Source: Comamonas sp. 26
GTDB lineage: Bacteria > Pseudomonadota > Gammaproteobacteria > Burkholderiales > Burkholderiaceae_C
Assembly (NCBI RefSeq): GCF_002754475.1
Contig: NZ_PEFL01000001.1
Span: 1,302,001-1,366,000, forward strand
Length of the DNA stretch: 64,000 bases
Direction of reading: 5' to 3'
The notes beneath the pieces are model-generated. The model made no database searches, was not told the DNA's origin, and worked only from the letters and a program-made list of their open reading frames with translations. Within the stretch, counting starts at the first letter, position 1; each line of letters opens with the position of its first letter. A program made the translations under genes and the position numbers. Below, piece after piece: positions 10,178 to 19,340 of the stretch.

Positions 10178-10936
10178 TCAGCCCCAAGCCTTTTCGATCC
10201 ATTTTGCAGGTTCGATATGACGGAAGCGTTTGTTGCGGCGGCCTTCCAGCGCATCGGGTGGGTTCACTTCGCCGTGGAAAATCACGATGCGAGCATCCGC
10301 AGGCGGCACCGGCTCTTTCCAGTAATTGGTGGGCCAGGTCGGAATGCAGTAGTACTTGAAGCTGGGGCACCAGGCGGCAGGCCAGTAATCCAGCTTCCCT
10401 TGCTTGTGCAGAAAGTGAGACAGATACTCCTGCTCATTGCGGTACTTGGCACGCATTTCTTCGGTGTTGGCGCGGAAGTTCTCAAGAACATCGGCATGCG
10501 CACCCAACTCAAAACGGTAGACCGAGGAGTTGCCGACAATCCGCTTACCAAAACGCCAGAAGCGCGGGTAGTCGTGAATGATGCGAAAGTCGCCGGGCAG
10601 CGCAAAGAACTCATCCAGGCTGCCCACAATGACTACATCCAGATCAAGGAATAAAGCCTGGCCTTTGAGACCATGCAGGTCTCGCTCAAAGGTCGTGAGT
10701 TTTTTCCAGGCTCCGTCACGCTGGCCAGGGGCCAGGTGAATGTTCAGGTCGGGAATGGGTAGGCATTCCACTTCGGAACGAATCCCTTCAATACTGTCGG
10801 TCAGGCAGACAAAGCGAAAATCCCCGCTGAGATGGCGGCGCACCATGGCATAGAGTCGATTGACGTACTCCGGGCCGTACTTGGTACCCCATTTCATGCA
10901 AAGAATGTGGCGTTGCTGCTGTGTGGTCTGAACCAT
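10178..10936 (-). CDS. Putative glycosyltransferase
   Basis: A 252-residue protein that starts with ILCMKWGTKYGPEYVNRLY. It has a DxD-type metal/nucleotide-sugar motif in ALFLDLDVVIVGSLDEFF (about residues 93-110), typical of GT-A fold transferases of the GT8/GT32 kind. An early RHLSGDFRFVCLTD segment also fits. Donor and acceptor sugars cannot be assigned. No signal peptide or membrane segment is visible. It converges with the Kdo hydroxylase gene over a shared terminator, hinting at a role in polysaccharide or LPS decoration. Confidence 0.7.
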   Translation of the reverse strand: MVQTTQQQRHILCMKWGTKYGPEYVNRLYAMVRRHLSGDFRFVCLTDSIEGIRSEVECLPIPDLNIHLAPGQRDGAWKKLTTFERDLHGLKGQALFLDLDVVIVGSLDEFFALPGDFRIIHDYPRFWRFGKRIVGNSSVYRFELGAHADVLENFRANTEEMRAKYRNEQEYLSHFLHKQGKLDYWPAAWCPSFKYYCIPTWPTNYWKEPVPPADARIVIFHGEVNPPDALEGRRNKRFRHIEPAKWIEKAWG

Positions 10937-11001
10937 GGATAAGCGGTCTCAGCGAAGAAAATGGCAAACGAGCGATGTGCGGCGGATCTTGAAGATCCGA
11001 A

Positions 11002-11466
11002 TCAATGGCCTTTTTTGACCGACTTTTGCTTGGGCTTGGCGCGCTTGATCGTGCCGCCAGCTGTCAGGCGCTGGTTGCCCAGTACGCGCAGTTGCTTGAC
11101 TTCAGGCTTGGAGCCGGCGCGGCCGAACTTGAGCACCTTGATGTCGCGAGGGCCGGGCATGCGGTCTTCGTCGTGCTGACGTTCCTTCTCAGGAATGGGG
11201 CGCCACAGCACGAGCAATTTGCCGATGTGCTGGATAGGAGCTGCGCCGAGTTCGTCGCAAAGTTGCATGTAAATTTGCTCGCGGCTGGCGCGGTCATCAC
11301 CGAAAACGCGGACCTTGATCAGACCATGGGCATTGAGTGCAGCGTCCACTTCCTTCTGTACGGCGGGGGTTAGACCATCGCCACCGATGAGGACAACGGG
11401 GTCCAGATGGTGGGCTTCAGCGCGGTGTTCCCGGCGCTGTGCGGGAGTTAATTCAATTTGGGGCAT
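11002..11466 (-). CDS. yhbY: YhbY/CRS1-type RNA-binding protein
   Basis: A KH-like CRM-domain RNA-binding protein associated in bacteria with 50S ribosomal subunit assembly. Residues about 1-95 form the domain, with [23 protein letters not shown] and the GxxG-type element near LIGGDGLT, then [11 protein letters not shown] basic C-terminal tail of about 55 residues (ending [14 protein letters not shown]) extends past the E. coli length of 97. It diverges from rlmE, with about 32 bases between starts, so the two share a promoter region. Both products act on the large ribosomal subunit. Confidence 0.88.
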   Translation of the reverse strand: MPQIELTPAQRREHRAEAHHLDPVVLIGGDGLTPAVQKEVDAALNAHGLIKVRVFGDDRASREQIYMQLCDELGAAPIQHIGKLLVLWRPIPEKERQHDEDRMPGPRDIKVLKFGRAGSKPEVKQLRVLGNQRLTAGGTIKRAKPKQKSVKKGH

Positions 11467-11498
11467 ACCCGTATTATCAAGGCTGCGAGAATTCAGGC

Positions 11499-12161
11499 AT
11501 GAAAACGAAAACCAAAAGTAAGAAGGTCAATAAGAATTGGCTGCACGATCACATCAATGATCCGTATGTAAAAGCGGCTCAGAAGGATGGTTATCGTGCC
11601 CGCGCGGCCTACAAGCTCAAGGAAATTGACGAGTCGCTCAAGCTGATTCAGCCCGGCCACACCGTGGTTGACTTGGGTTGTGCCCCTGGCGCTTGGAGCC
11701 AATATGTGCGTCGTCGCCTCTCGCCTAGTGGCGCGGCTGCGGGGGATTTAAATGGCCGCATCATCTCTCTGGATTTGTTACCCATGGACCCCATTGAGGG
11801 CGTGCACTACATCCAGGGCGACTTCCGCGAGGAGTCTGTGCTGGTCCAGCTGGAAGAAGCCATGGCGGGAGGTAAGGCCGATGTCGTGGTCTCTGACATG
11901 GCACCAAACCTTTCAGGTCATGGAGTAACAGACGGTGCACGGGTCGCCGTGCTGATCGAGATGGCCGTCGAATTTGCGATCAATAACATGAAGCCTGAAG
12001 GGACATTGGTGGTCAAACTCTTCCACGGTAGCAGCTACAACGAGCTGGTGGATTTGTTCAAGCAGACTTTCAAGCTGGTCAAACCCATCAAGCCCAAGGC
12101 CTCGCGTGACCGTTCTTCCGAGATATTCTTGGTGGGTATTGGTCTTAAACAGCCTGCCTGA
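11499..12161 (+). CDS. rlmE: 23S rRNA (uridine-2552) 2'-O-methyltransferase
   Basis: RlmE (FtsJ/RrmJ) methylates U2552 in the 23S A-loop late in 50S assembly. The 220 residues carry the SAM-binding segment [11 protein letters not shown], the catalytic Asp in [10 protein letters not shown] and the catalytic Lys in LVVKLFHG. A basic N-terminus ([13 protein letters not shown]) fits rRNA binding. The open frame reaches upstream into the divergent yhbY promoter, and the ATG at 11499 gives the family start. In many bacteria rlmE is followed by ftsH, as here. Confidence 0.96.
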   Translation: MKTKTKSKKVNKNWLHDHINDPYVKAAQKDGYRARAAYKLKEIDESLKLIQPGHTVVDLGCAPGAWSQYVRRRLSPSGAAAGDLNGRIISLDLLPMDPIEGVHYIQGDFREESVLVQLEEAMAGGKADVVVSDMAPNLSGHGVTDGARVAVLIEMAVEFAINNMKPEGTLVVKLFHGSSYNELVDLFKQTFKLVKPIKPKASRDRSSEIFLVGIGLKQPA

Positions 12162-12420
12162 GTGCTTGAGCTCACTGTGTAAACAGGTTCTAAGGGCATT
12201 TTTTCGAACGGCTTGCTTACGCAAGTCTATGAAAGTGATAGTGCAAAGCCGTGGTAAATCATTGGCTTAGCGCTGTTTCAGCGCAAGACCGCATTCTGCC
12301 TATGGCTGCAATAGGGGGAAATAGCCGTCTTTGCCGCTTGAAAGACCTAAAATGAACCTCAACTAGGTTTAGAAGCCCCCTTCTGGGCCTTTTCGTCTGA
12401 ATATTCCTTTGGAGCCCCGC
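12162..12420 (+). promoter_or_regulatory. ftsH upstream region
   Basis: No gene is seen in this 259-base stretch. CTTGAAA at 12337-12343 matches the -35 element of heat-shock sigma-32 promoters, but a matching CCCCAT-type -10 is not convincing. GGAG at 12411-12414 is the ftsH ribosome binding site. Confidence 0.3.
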
Positions 12421-14343
12421 TTGAACAATCAGTGGTTTTCAAAAGTCGCCGTCTGGCTGGTCATTGCCATGGTGCTGTTTACGGTGTTCAAACAGTTTGA
12501 CACCCGAGGCGCTGGTGGTGCATCTCATGTTGGCTACTCGGAATTCCTGGAGCAGGTTCGCAGTAACCGCATCAAGTCTGCAACCATTCAGGAAGGTGCC
12601 GGCGGCACCGAGGTTGTGGCAACCACAACCGATGATCGCAAGATCCGCACCACAGCCACTTACCTGGATCGTGGTTTGGTCGGCGACCTGATCAATAACA
12701 ACGTCAAATTTGACGTGAAGCCCCGCGAGGAAGGTTCGCTGCTCATGACTTTGCTCGTGAGCTGGGGTCCCATGCTGTTGCTGATCGGTGTGTGGGTTTA
12801 CTTCATGCGCCAAATGCAGGGCGGCGGCAAGGGCGGTGCGTTCAGTTTTGGCAAGTCCAAGGCGCGCATGCTTGATGAAAATAGCAATACCGTTACCTTT
12901 GCGGATGTGGCTGGTGCCGACGAAGCCAAGGAAGAGGTTAAGGAAGTCGTTGACTTCTTGAGAGACCCCAACAAGTTCCAGAAGCTGGGCGGTCGCATTC
13001 CTCGTGGCTTGCTGCTGGTGGGTCCTCCTGGTACGGGTAAGACCCTGCTGGCCAAGTCCATTGCTGGTGAAGCCAAGGTTCCTTTTTTCTCGATCTCGGG
13101 TTCTGATTTCGTGGAAATGTTCGTTGGTGTGGGTGCTGCCCGTGTCCGTGACATGTTCGAGAACGCGAAAAAAAATGCGCCTTGCATTATCTTTATCGAT
13201 GAAATCGATGCCGTGGGCCGCCAGCGTGGTGCCGGCATGGGTGGCGGTAATGACGAGCGCGAACAGACACTGAACCAGATGCTGGTTGAGATGGACGGTT
13301 TTGAGACCAACCTCGGCGTGATCGTGGTGGCTGCAACCAACCGTCCTGACATTCTGGATGCGGCTTTGCTGCGCCCTGGCCGTTTTGACCGTCAGGTGTA
13401 TGTGACACTGCCCGATATCCGCGGTCGTGAGCAGATCCTGAACGTGCATATGCGCAAGATCCCCGTCGGGCAAGACGTGAATCCCGCGATCATCGCGCGT
13501 GGCACGCCCGGTATGTCTGGTGCTGATCTGGCCAACCTGTGCAACGAAGCTGCTCTGATGGCTGCACGCCGCAATGCGCGCACCGTCGAGATGCAGGACT
13601 TCGAAAAGGCCAAAGACAAGATCATCATGGGCCCTGAACGCAAGAGCATGGTCATGCCTGAGGAAGAGCGCCGCAACACGGCCTACCACGAAGCAGGCCA
13701 CGCTTTGATTGGTAAGCTGTTGCCCAAGTGCGACCCCGTGCACAAGGTGACCATCATTCCACGTGGTCGTGCGCTGGGTGTGACTATGAGCCTTCCCGAG
13801 AAGGATCGCTACTCCTACGACAAGGAGTTCATGCTGAACCAGATTGCGATGCTGTTTGGTGGCCGTATTGCCGAAGAAGTGTTCATGCACCAGATGACGA
13901 CTGGTGCCTCGAATGACTTTGAGCGTGCGACCCAGATTGCACGTGACATGGTGACCCGCTACGGTATGAGTGATGCTCTGGGCACCATGGTGTATTCCGA
14001 GCAGGAAGGCGAGCCATTCCTGGGACGCTCTTTCAGCCGTGGCTCCAGCCTGTCTGAAGCCACCATGCAAAAGGTGGATGATGAGGTTCGCCGCATCATT
14101 GATGAGCAGTACACGCTGGCACGCAAGTTGATCGAAGACAATAGCGACAAGATGCATGCCATGGCCAAGGCTATGCTCGATTGGGAAACCATCGATGCAG
14201 AGCAGCTCGATGACATCATGGCTGGCAAGGAGCCCCGTCCTCCCAAGGACTGGACACCTCGCAACCCTCCTTCATCGGATGGTGGTAACTCGTCGGGCGG
14301 TACTCCTGCAGCCAGTGCAGACCCAGCGCCGACAACCGCTTAA
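12421..14343 (+). CDS. ftsH: ATP-dependent zinc metalloprotease FtsH
   Basis: Membrane-anchored AAA+ protease that extracts and degrades membrane and regulatory proteins. Two N-terminal membrane segments (about residues 5-25 and 100-120) flank a periplasmic region. The AAA domain has Walker A GPPGTGKT near residue 201 and Walker B IIFIDEID. The zinc site is HEAGH at about residues 423-427. The TTG at 12421 is chosen because GGAG sits 7 bases before it. The longer frame from 12409 would place that site inside the coding region. The 640 residues match E. coli (644). A Pro/Ser/Gly/Ala-rich tail ends the protein. Confidence 0.97.
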   Translation: MNNQWFSKVAVWLVIAMVLFTVFKQFDTRGAGGASHVGYSEFLEQVRSNRIKSATIQEGAGGTEVVATTTDDRKIRTTATYLDRGLVGDLINNNVKFDVKPREEGSLLMTLLVSWGPMLLLIGVWVYFMRQMQGGGKGGAFSFGKSKARMLDENSNTVTFADVAGADEAKEEVKEVVDFLRDPNKFQKLGGRIPRGLLLVGPPGTGKTLLAKSIAGEAKVPFFSISGSDFVEMFVGVGAARVRDMFENAKKNAPCIIFIDEIDAVGRQRGAGMGGGNDEREQTLNQMLVEMDGFETNLGVIVVAATNRPDILDAALLRPGRFDRQVYVTLPDIRGREQILNVHMRKIPVGQDVNPAIIARGTPGMSGADLANLCNEAALMAARRNARTVEMQDFEKAKDKIIMGPERKSMVMPEEERRNTAYHEAGHALIGKLLPKCDPVHKVTIIPRGRALGVTMSLPEKDRYSYDKEFMLNQIAMLFGGRIAEEVFMHQMTTGASNDFERATQIARDMVTRYGMSDALGTMVYSEQEGEPFLGRSFSRGSSLSEATMQKVDDEVRRIIDEQYTLARKLIEDNSDKMHAMAKAMLDWETIDAEQLDDIMAGKEPRPPKDWTPRNPPSSDGGNSSGGTPAASADPAPTTA

Positions 14344-14358
14344 AAAATTAAGCACATG

Positions 14359-14391
14359 AACAAAAGGTCCCTTGAGGACCTTTTGTTTTTT
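14359..14391 (+). terminator. Intrinsic terminator after ftsH
   Basis: A perfect 12-bp stem (14359-14370 with 14376-14387) with a 5-base loop ends in a T run to 14391. It lies in the 69-base gap before folP, so folP is probably reached by readthrough or by its own promoter. Confidence 0.85.
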
Positions 14392-14412
14392 CACTTTCAA
14401 GATCGGATCTCT

Positions 14413-15261
14413 ATGTCGCACCAGTGGCAAACATCGCGTTTTCTTTTGCAACTCGACAAACCTCAGGTCATGGGCATTGTGAATGTGACCCCGGATTCTT
14501 TTTCTGATGGTGGTAAGCACACAGGCGTGTCTCAGGCTATGGCGCATGCAGAGCTGCTTCTGAAGGAGGGTGCGCATATTCTGGATATTGGCGGCGAGTC
14601 CACAAGGCCGGGGTCACCGGCTGTCAGTTTGAAAGAGGAGCTGGATCGTGTGTTGCCCATGCTGCGAGAGGCCATCAAGCTCAATGTGCCAATATCCGTC
14701 GATACCTACAAGCCAGAAGTCATGCAGGCCGCACTGGATATAGGCGCAGACATCATTAATGACATCTGGGCGTTGCGCCAGCCGGGTGCGTTTGAGGTGG
14801 TCAGCAAGCACCGCAACTGCGGCGTTTGCCTGATGCACATGCACAAGACACCTCAGGACATGCACCTGAGCCATATGCAGGGCAATGCGGTTGCTCAAGT
14901 TGCAGGCTTTCTGCAGCAAGTCACGCTGCCTTTGCTGGATGCTGGGGTGGAGCGCTCGCGCATCGTCTGGGATTACGGAATTGGCTTTGGCAAAAGCGTG
15001 GTACAAAATTTTGCCTTGCTGGCACATCAACAGGCGCTGCTGGGACTAGACTTTCCCCTTCTCGCAGGATGGTCACGCAAAGGCTCTTTGGGGCAGGTTT
15101 CTGGCTTGCCTGTGGAAGATCGGATGGTGCCCAGTGTGGCAGCTGCTTTGCTGGCGGTAGAGCGCGGTGCACGCATCGTGCGCGTGCATGATGTGAAAGA
15201 TACGGTGGCTGCTTTATCTGTCTGGCAGGCCATGCATGATGAAGATGCGATGACCGCTTGA
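14413..15261 (+). CDS. folP: Dihydropteroate synthase
   Basis: FolP joins p-aminobenzoate to dihydropterin pyrophosphate in folate synthesis and is the sulfonamide target. The TIM-barrel landmarks are all present: MGIVNVTPDSFSDGG, DIGGESTRPG, SVDTYKPEVM, the NDIWALR segment, DYGIGFGKS and SRKGSLG. The ATG at 14413 gives 282 residues, matching E. coli. The longer frame upstream overlaps the ftsH terminator and is not likely used. glmM follows after 50 bases, an arrangement common in proteobacteria. Confidence 0.96.
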   Translation: MSHQWQTSRFLLQLDKPQVMGIVNVTPDSFSDGGKHTGVSQAMAHAELLLKEGAHILDIGGESTRPGSPAVSLKEELDRVLPMLREAIKLNVPISVDTYKPEVMQAALDIGADIINDIWALRQPGAFEVVSKHRNCGVCLMHMHKTPQDMHLSHMQGNAVAQVAGFLQQVTLPLLDAGVERSRIVWDYGIGFGKSVVQNFALLAHQQALLGLDFPLLAGWSRKGSLGQVSGLPVEDRMVPSVAAALLAVERGARIVRVHDVKDTVAALSVWQAMHDEDAMTA

Positions 15262-15311
15262 GCGCCAGCGTAAAAGCAAGAATATTGAATCAGCAAAAGG
15301 AAAACTAGAAC

Positions 15312-16646
15312 ATGGCACGACAGTATTTCGGTACCGATGGGATTCGTGGAACAGTCGGTAAGTCGCCTATCACCCCCGATTTTGCTTTGCGCCTGGCGCA
15401 TGCGGTGGGCCGTGTGCTGCGCCGCACGCAAGAGCGTCCCTTGGTGTTGATCGGCAAGGACACCCGCATTTCCGGCTATATGCTGGAGAGCGCTCTGGAG
15501 TCAGGCTTTAATTCTGCGGGCGTCGATGTCATGCTGCTGGGGCCCTTACCCACTCCAGGGGTGGCTTACCTCACACGTGCTCAGCGCGCCAGTCTGGGTG
15601 TGGTGATCAGCGCCAGTCATAACCCGTTTTATGACAACGGCATCAAATTCTTCAGCGCGGAAGGCACCAAGTTGCCTGACTCTTGGGAAGAAGAGGTTGA
15701 GGCGGCTCTTGAGGATGAACCTGTCTGGGCAGAATCTGCCGCTCTGGGCAAGGCACACCGTCTGGCAGATGCTGCTGGCCGCTATATCGAATTTTGCAAA
15801 AGCACGTTTGACCATAGCCTGTCGCTGCGCGGCCTGAAGATTGTGGTTGATGCGGCGCACGGTGCTGCCTATCAGATTGCACCCAAGGTCTTTCACGAAC
15901 TGGGCGCGAATGTGGTGGCCATTGGTTGCTCGCCGGATGGCCTGAATATCAACGAAGGCGTGGGTGCAACCCACCCCGAGGCACTGGTGATGGCCGTGCG
16001 CGCTAACAATGCCGACTATGGCGTTGCGCTGGATGGCGATGCTGACCGCCTGCAATTGGTGGATGCACAGGGTCGCCTCTACAACGGGGATGAGCTGCTG
16101 TATCTCATGGCGGCTGACCGCCTGGCAGCAGGCGGTGTAGTGCCCGGTGTGGCGGGCACCTTGATGACCAATATGGCGGTTGAGCTGGCAATCAAAGCAC
16201 AAGGCATGGACTTTGTGCGCAGCAAGGTGGGTGACCGCTATGTGCTGGAAGCGCTGAAAACCAATGGTTGGCAACTTGGTGGTGAAAGTTCGGGCCATCT
16301 GCTGGCTCTGGACAAGCACACCACCGGTGACGGACTGGTCAGCGCTTTGCAGGTGCTGCAGGCTTGCGTGCGCTCGAACAAGACGATTGCACAGTGGCTG
16401 GAGAAAGTAACACTGTTCCCTCAAGTCATGATCAATGTGCGTTTGCAGCCGGGTCAAGACTGGAAGAGCAACCCGCAGCTGCCTCATGAGCAGGCGGACG
16501 TGGAAAAGCTGCTGGGCAACGAGGGCCGCGTGCTGATTCGCGCCAGCGGAACAGAGCCCCTGGTGCGCGTCATGGTCGAAGCGCGAGATGCAACCATGGC
16601 CAGCACCTGCGCAGAGCGACTCGCTGCAGTTGTCAGGGGTAGTTAA
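15312..16646 (+). CDS. glmM: Phosphoglucosamine mutase
   Basis: GlmM converts glucosamine-6-phosphate to glucosamine-1-phosphate for peptidoglycan and lipopolysaccharide precursors. The 444 residues carry FGTDGIRG at the N-terminus, the phosphorylated serine Ser102 in ISASHNP, the metal-binding DGDADR and the GESSGH substrate loop. [12 protein letters not shown] lies near the C-terminus and binds the phosphate group. The serine has the same number as in E. coli, supporting the start at 15312. Confidence 0.97.
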   Translation: MARQYFGTDGIRGTVGKSPITPDFALRLAHAVGRVLRRTQERPLVLIGKDTRISGYMLESALESGFNSAGVDVMLLGPLPTPGVAYLTRAQRASLGVVISASHNPFYDNGIKFFSAEGTKLPDSWEEEVEAALEDEPVWAESAALGKAHRLADAAGRYIEFCKSTFDHSLSLRGLKIVVDAAHGAAYQIAPKVFHELGANVVAIGCSPDGLNINEGVGATHPEALVMAVRANNADYGVALDGDADRLQLVDAQGRLYNGDELLYLMAADRLAAGGVVPGVAGTLMTNMAVELAIKAQGMDFVRSKVGDRYVLEALKTNGWQLGGESSGHLLALDKHTTGDGLVSALQVLQACVRSNKTIAQWLEKVTLFPQVMINVRLQPGQDWKSNPQLPHEQADVEKLLGNEGRVLIRASGTEPLVRVMVEARDATMASTCAERLAAVVRGS

Positions 16647-16676
16647 ATCGTTGAAGACTGTCATAGACAGTCTCCA

Positions 16677-16705
16677 ACGTCACTAAATGGTCATGTGATT
16701 GTCAT
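16677..16705 (+). promoter_or_regulatory. Pho box upstream of ppk
   Basis: Three 7-base repeats with an 11-base period: ACGTCAC (16677), TGGTCAT (16688) and TTGTCAT (16699), each separated by 4 bases. This is the layout of PhoB sites (CTGTCAT-N4-CTGTCAT). A further CTGTCAT lies at 16658-16664, outside that phase. ppk starts 66 bases downstream. Confidence 0.7.
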
Positions 16706-16771
16706 AAAGCAGCGGCAGACTGTGAGCATGCCCGCAAGGGCGCTTCAGGCTCTGCAGGCCGCTGTTGACAC

Positions 16772-19168
16772 ATGTCCCAATCCTCACAAGCCAACTCTGG
16801 CTCTGCTTCTTCTTTTCTCAACTCTGCTACAACCCAGGCTGAAGAGGCTTCGGTGCAGCCCTTGCAGGTTGCAAAGATTGCGGAAACAGGCCCCGCATCG
16901 CTGGGGCTGGCTCACGATCTGCATGGTCTGAGTGGGCAAGTGTCGCGCATTGGGTTGGCGGCAGTTGCGAAACCTCAGTCTGACGGGCAACATGGCACGA
17001 CCGGCAAGGCGTTGGCTGAGCCGGTCAAAGCTGTCACCAAAGCGCCGCGCAGACGTCGTGCAGCGCCCAAGACTGAGGTTGCCATGCCCCCTGCGATTGA
17101 TCAGACGATTGAGCCGACTCTGGAGCTTCTAGACCGTGATCAAAATATTCTCATCTTCAACGAGCGGGTACTGAGCTGGGCCGAGCGCGAAGACGTTCCG
17201 CTGCTTGAGCGCCTGCGCTATCTGTGCATAGTTTCTTCCAACCTCGACGAATGGTTTGAAGTGCGTTGCGCGCCTCACGTCTCTGCAGCCAAGGCCGGGG
17301 ATGAGCTGGGCACCTATACGCTTGCCAGCTTTGAGCGGCTGATGGCGACAGCGCATGCTCTGGTCGCCAAGCAGTACCAGCTCTACAACCAGTCCATCAT
17401 TCCTGCGTTCAACAAGCATGCGATTCGCCTGATTTCGCATGGCGATCGCAGTGCGGCGCAGCGCAAGTGGGTGCGTGAATATTTTCTGCGTGAAGTTCAG
17501 CCTTTGCTGATGCCGGTGGGGCTCGATCCTTCACACCCCTTCCCGCAAGTGGCCAACAAGGCGCTGAATTTCATTGTGCGCCTCAATGGCGTGGACGCTT
17601 TTGGGCGTGCCAATGAGGTGGCCATTGTCAAAGTGCCGCGCGCCTTGCCGCGACTGATCCGGGTGCCGGAAAAAATCTCGGGCAAGCAAAAACTGTTTGT
17701 CAGCATCTCTAGCGTAGTGCGGGCGCACCTGGCCGAGTTATTCCCTGGTCGCGAAGTGTCGGAGTTCTCGCAGTTCCGCGCCACCCGTCATTCCGATCTG
17801 GCTGTCGATGACGACGATGTCGTCGATTTACGCATGGCACTGCGCCAGGGCCTGCATCACCGTCACTACGGTCAGGCAGTGCGGTTGGAGGTGTCATCGT
17901 CTTGCTCGGTGGAGCTGTCTGATCTGCTGCTCGAGCAATACGGTCTGCCTGCGCAGGCGCTGTTCCGCGTCAAGGGCCCTGTCAATCTGGTGCGCCAGAT
18001 GCAGCTGATTGACCTGGTGGATGACCCTGCCTTGCTATTCCCCAAATGGAAGCCAGCATGGCCCACGCAGCTCACGCCCGGTCGCTCCATCATGGCGCAG
18101 ATGCGCAAGAGCGACATCATCATTCACCAGCCCTTTGAGAGCTTTGATGGCGTGTTGGAATTGTTGCGCGAGGCCGTCAACGACCCGCAGGTGCTGGCCA
18201 TCAAACAGACGATTTACCGTACCGGCACCGACTCTGAAATCATGAACCTGCTGGCCGAGGCCGTGAGCCGCGGTAAAGAAGTGCTGGCGGTGCTGGAGCT
18301 CAAGGCCCGCTTTGATGAAGAGGCCAATATCAACTGGGCCGAGAAGCTGGAGTCGCTGGGCGTGCAGGTGGTCTATGGGGTGGTCGGCCTCAAGACCCAC
18401 GCCAAGATGCTGCTGATTACGCGCCGCGAAAAGCGCACCAACCAGCTCAAGTGCTACGCGCATCTGTCTACAGGCAACTACAACGCACGCAGCGCAAGGC
18501 TTTATACCGACATCAGCCAGCTGACCTGCAATGCGGAAATTACGGCCGATATGGATGCCGTGTTTCGCCATCTCTCCAGCCACAACACTCTGCCCAAGCT
18601 GCAAAAGCTGGTGATGGCGCCATTTCATCTGCAAAGCAGCATGCTGGAGCTGATTGGCAAGGTGGCTGCTGCTGCCGCCCGTGGTCAGCGCGCGCGCATG
18701 GTACTCAAGATGAATGCGCTGACCGATGAGCCGCTGATCCGCGCACTGGTTGCCGCAGGGCAAAAGGGTGCGCAGATTGATCTCATCGTGCGCGGCAGTT
18801 GCATGCTGCCGGCGCAGCGCCCGGGCGTAACGGACAACATCCGCGTGCGCTCCATCATTGGCCGCTTTCTGGAGCATTCACGGGTCTTCTACTTTGCTTG
18901 GGGGGATGAGGAAGAGCTGCTGCTGTCCAGCGCTGACTGGATGAACCGCAACATGCTCAGCCGAGTGGAGCTTGCCTGGCCGGTGCTGGACAAGAAACTG
19001 CGCCAGCGCGTGATTGACGAGTGTCTGGTGGCCTATTTGGGCGATGACCGTGATGCGTGGCTGCTTGATGCCTCGGGTGTTTATCTGAAGCCTCTGCATC
19101 CGCTGGATGGCAAGGGTGCCCAGCAGGCACTGATGGCTCGCTATGGCGGGGAGAAGCTTGCCAAGTAA
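16772..19168 (+). CDS. ppk: Polyphosphate kinase 1
   Basis: PPK1 reversibly makes inorganic polyphosphate from ATP. The conserved enzyme begins near residue 115 (ELLDRDQNILIFNERVLSW). The phospho-accepting His is near residue 543 in KTHAKML, followed by HLSTGNYN. The first roughly 110 residues are Ser/Ala/Gln-rich and then basic (KAPRRRRAAPK), and are not part of the usual enzyme. No strong ribosome binding site precedes 16772, so a later start such as the ATG at 17084 is possible. A Pho box upstream and the flanking ppx and pst genes place it in the phosphate regulon. Confidence 0.93.
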   Translation: MSQSSQANSGSASSFLNSATTQAEEASVQPLQVAKIAETGPASLGLAHDLHGLSGQVSRIGLAAVAKPQSDGQHGTTGKALAEPVKAVTKAPRRRRAAPKTEVAMPPAIDQTIEPTLELLDRDQNILIFNERVLSWAEREDVPLLERLRYLCIVSSNLDEWFEVRCAPHVSAAKAGDELGTYTLASFERLMATAHALVAKQYQLYNQSIIPAFNKHAIRLISHGDRSAAQRKWVREYFLREVQPLLMPVGLDPSHPFPQVANKALNFIVRLNGVDAFGRANEVAIVKVPRALPRLIRVPEKISGKQKLFVSISSVVRAHLAELFPGREVSEFSQFRATRHSDLAVDDDDVVDLRMALRQGLHHRHYGQAVRLEVSSSCSVELSDLLLEQYGLPAQALFRVKGPVNLVRQMQLIDLVDDPALLFPKWKPAWPTQLTPGRSIMAQMRKSDIIIHQPFESFDGVLELLREAVNDPQVLAIKQTIYRTGTDSEIMNLLAEAVSRGKEVLAVLELKARFDEEANINWAEKLESLGVQVVYGVVGLKTHAKMLLITRREKRTNQLKCYAHLSTGNYNARSARLYTDISQLTCNAEITADMDAVFRHLSSHNTLPKLQKLVMAPFHLQSSMLELIGKVAAAAARGQRARMVLKMNALTDEPLIRALVAAGQKGAQIDLIVRGSCMLPAQRPGVTDNIRVRSIIGRFLEHSRVFYFAWGDEEELLLSSADWMNRNMLSRVELAWPVLDKKLRQRVIDECLVAYLGDDRDAWLLDASGVYLKPLHPLDGKGAQQALMARYGGEKLAK

Positions 19169-19281
19169 TCTTTAAAAATGTGAGCTGCTTGCTCCTGATG
19201 TTCAATGGTTTTAGCGTCTTTTGATGCGGAAACCCTTGAATGAATTGCGCAAGAAGCTCTCATTTTTATGAACGCTGAAGC

Positions 19282-19310
19282 AAAAAGGGACTGCACGGCA
19301 GTCCCTTTTT
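19282..19310. terminator. Bidirectional terminator between ppk and ppx
   Basis: A perfect 13-bp stem (19282-19294 with 19298-19310), with five A residues at one base and T residues at the other, serves the convergent ppk and ppx genes. Confidence 0.9.
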
Positions 19311-19340
19311 TTGCTCTATCGCTGTATCCGGAGCATAGGT

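Noticed and set aside
12439..14157. Minus-strand open frame of 572 codons opposite ftsH
   Set aside because: Low-complexity His-rich product with no motif, fully covered by the confident ftsH gene.
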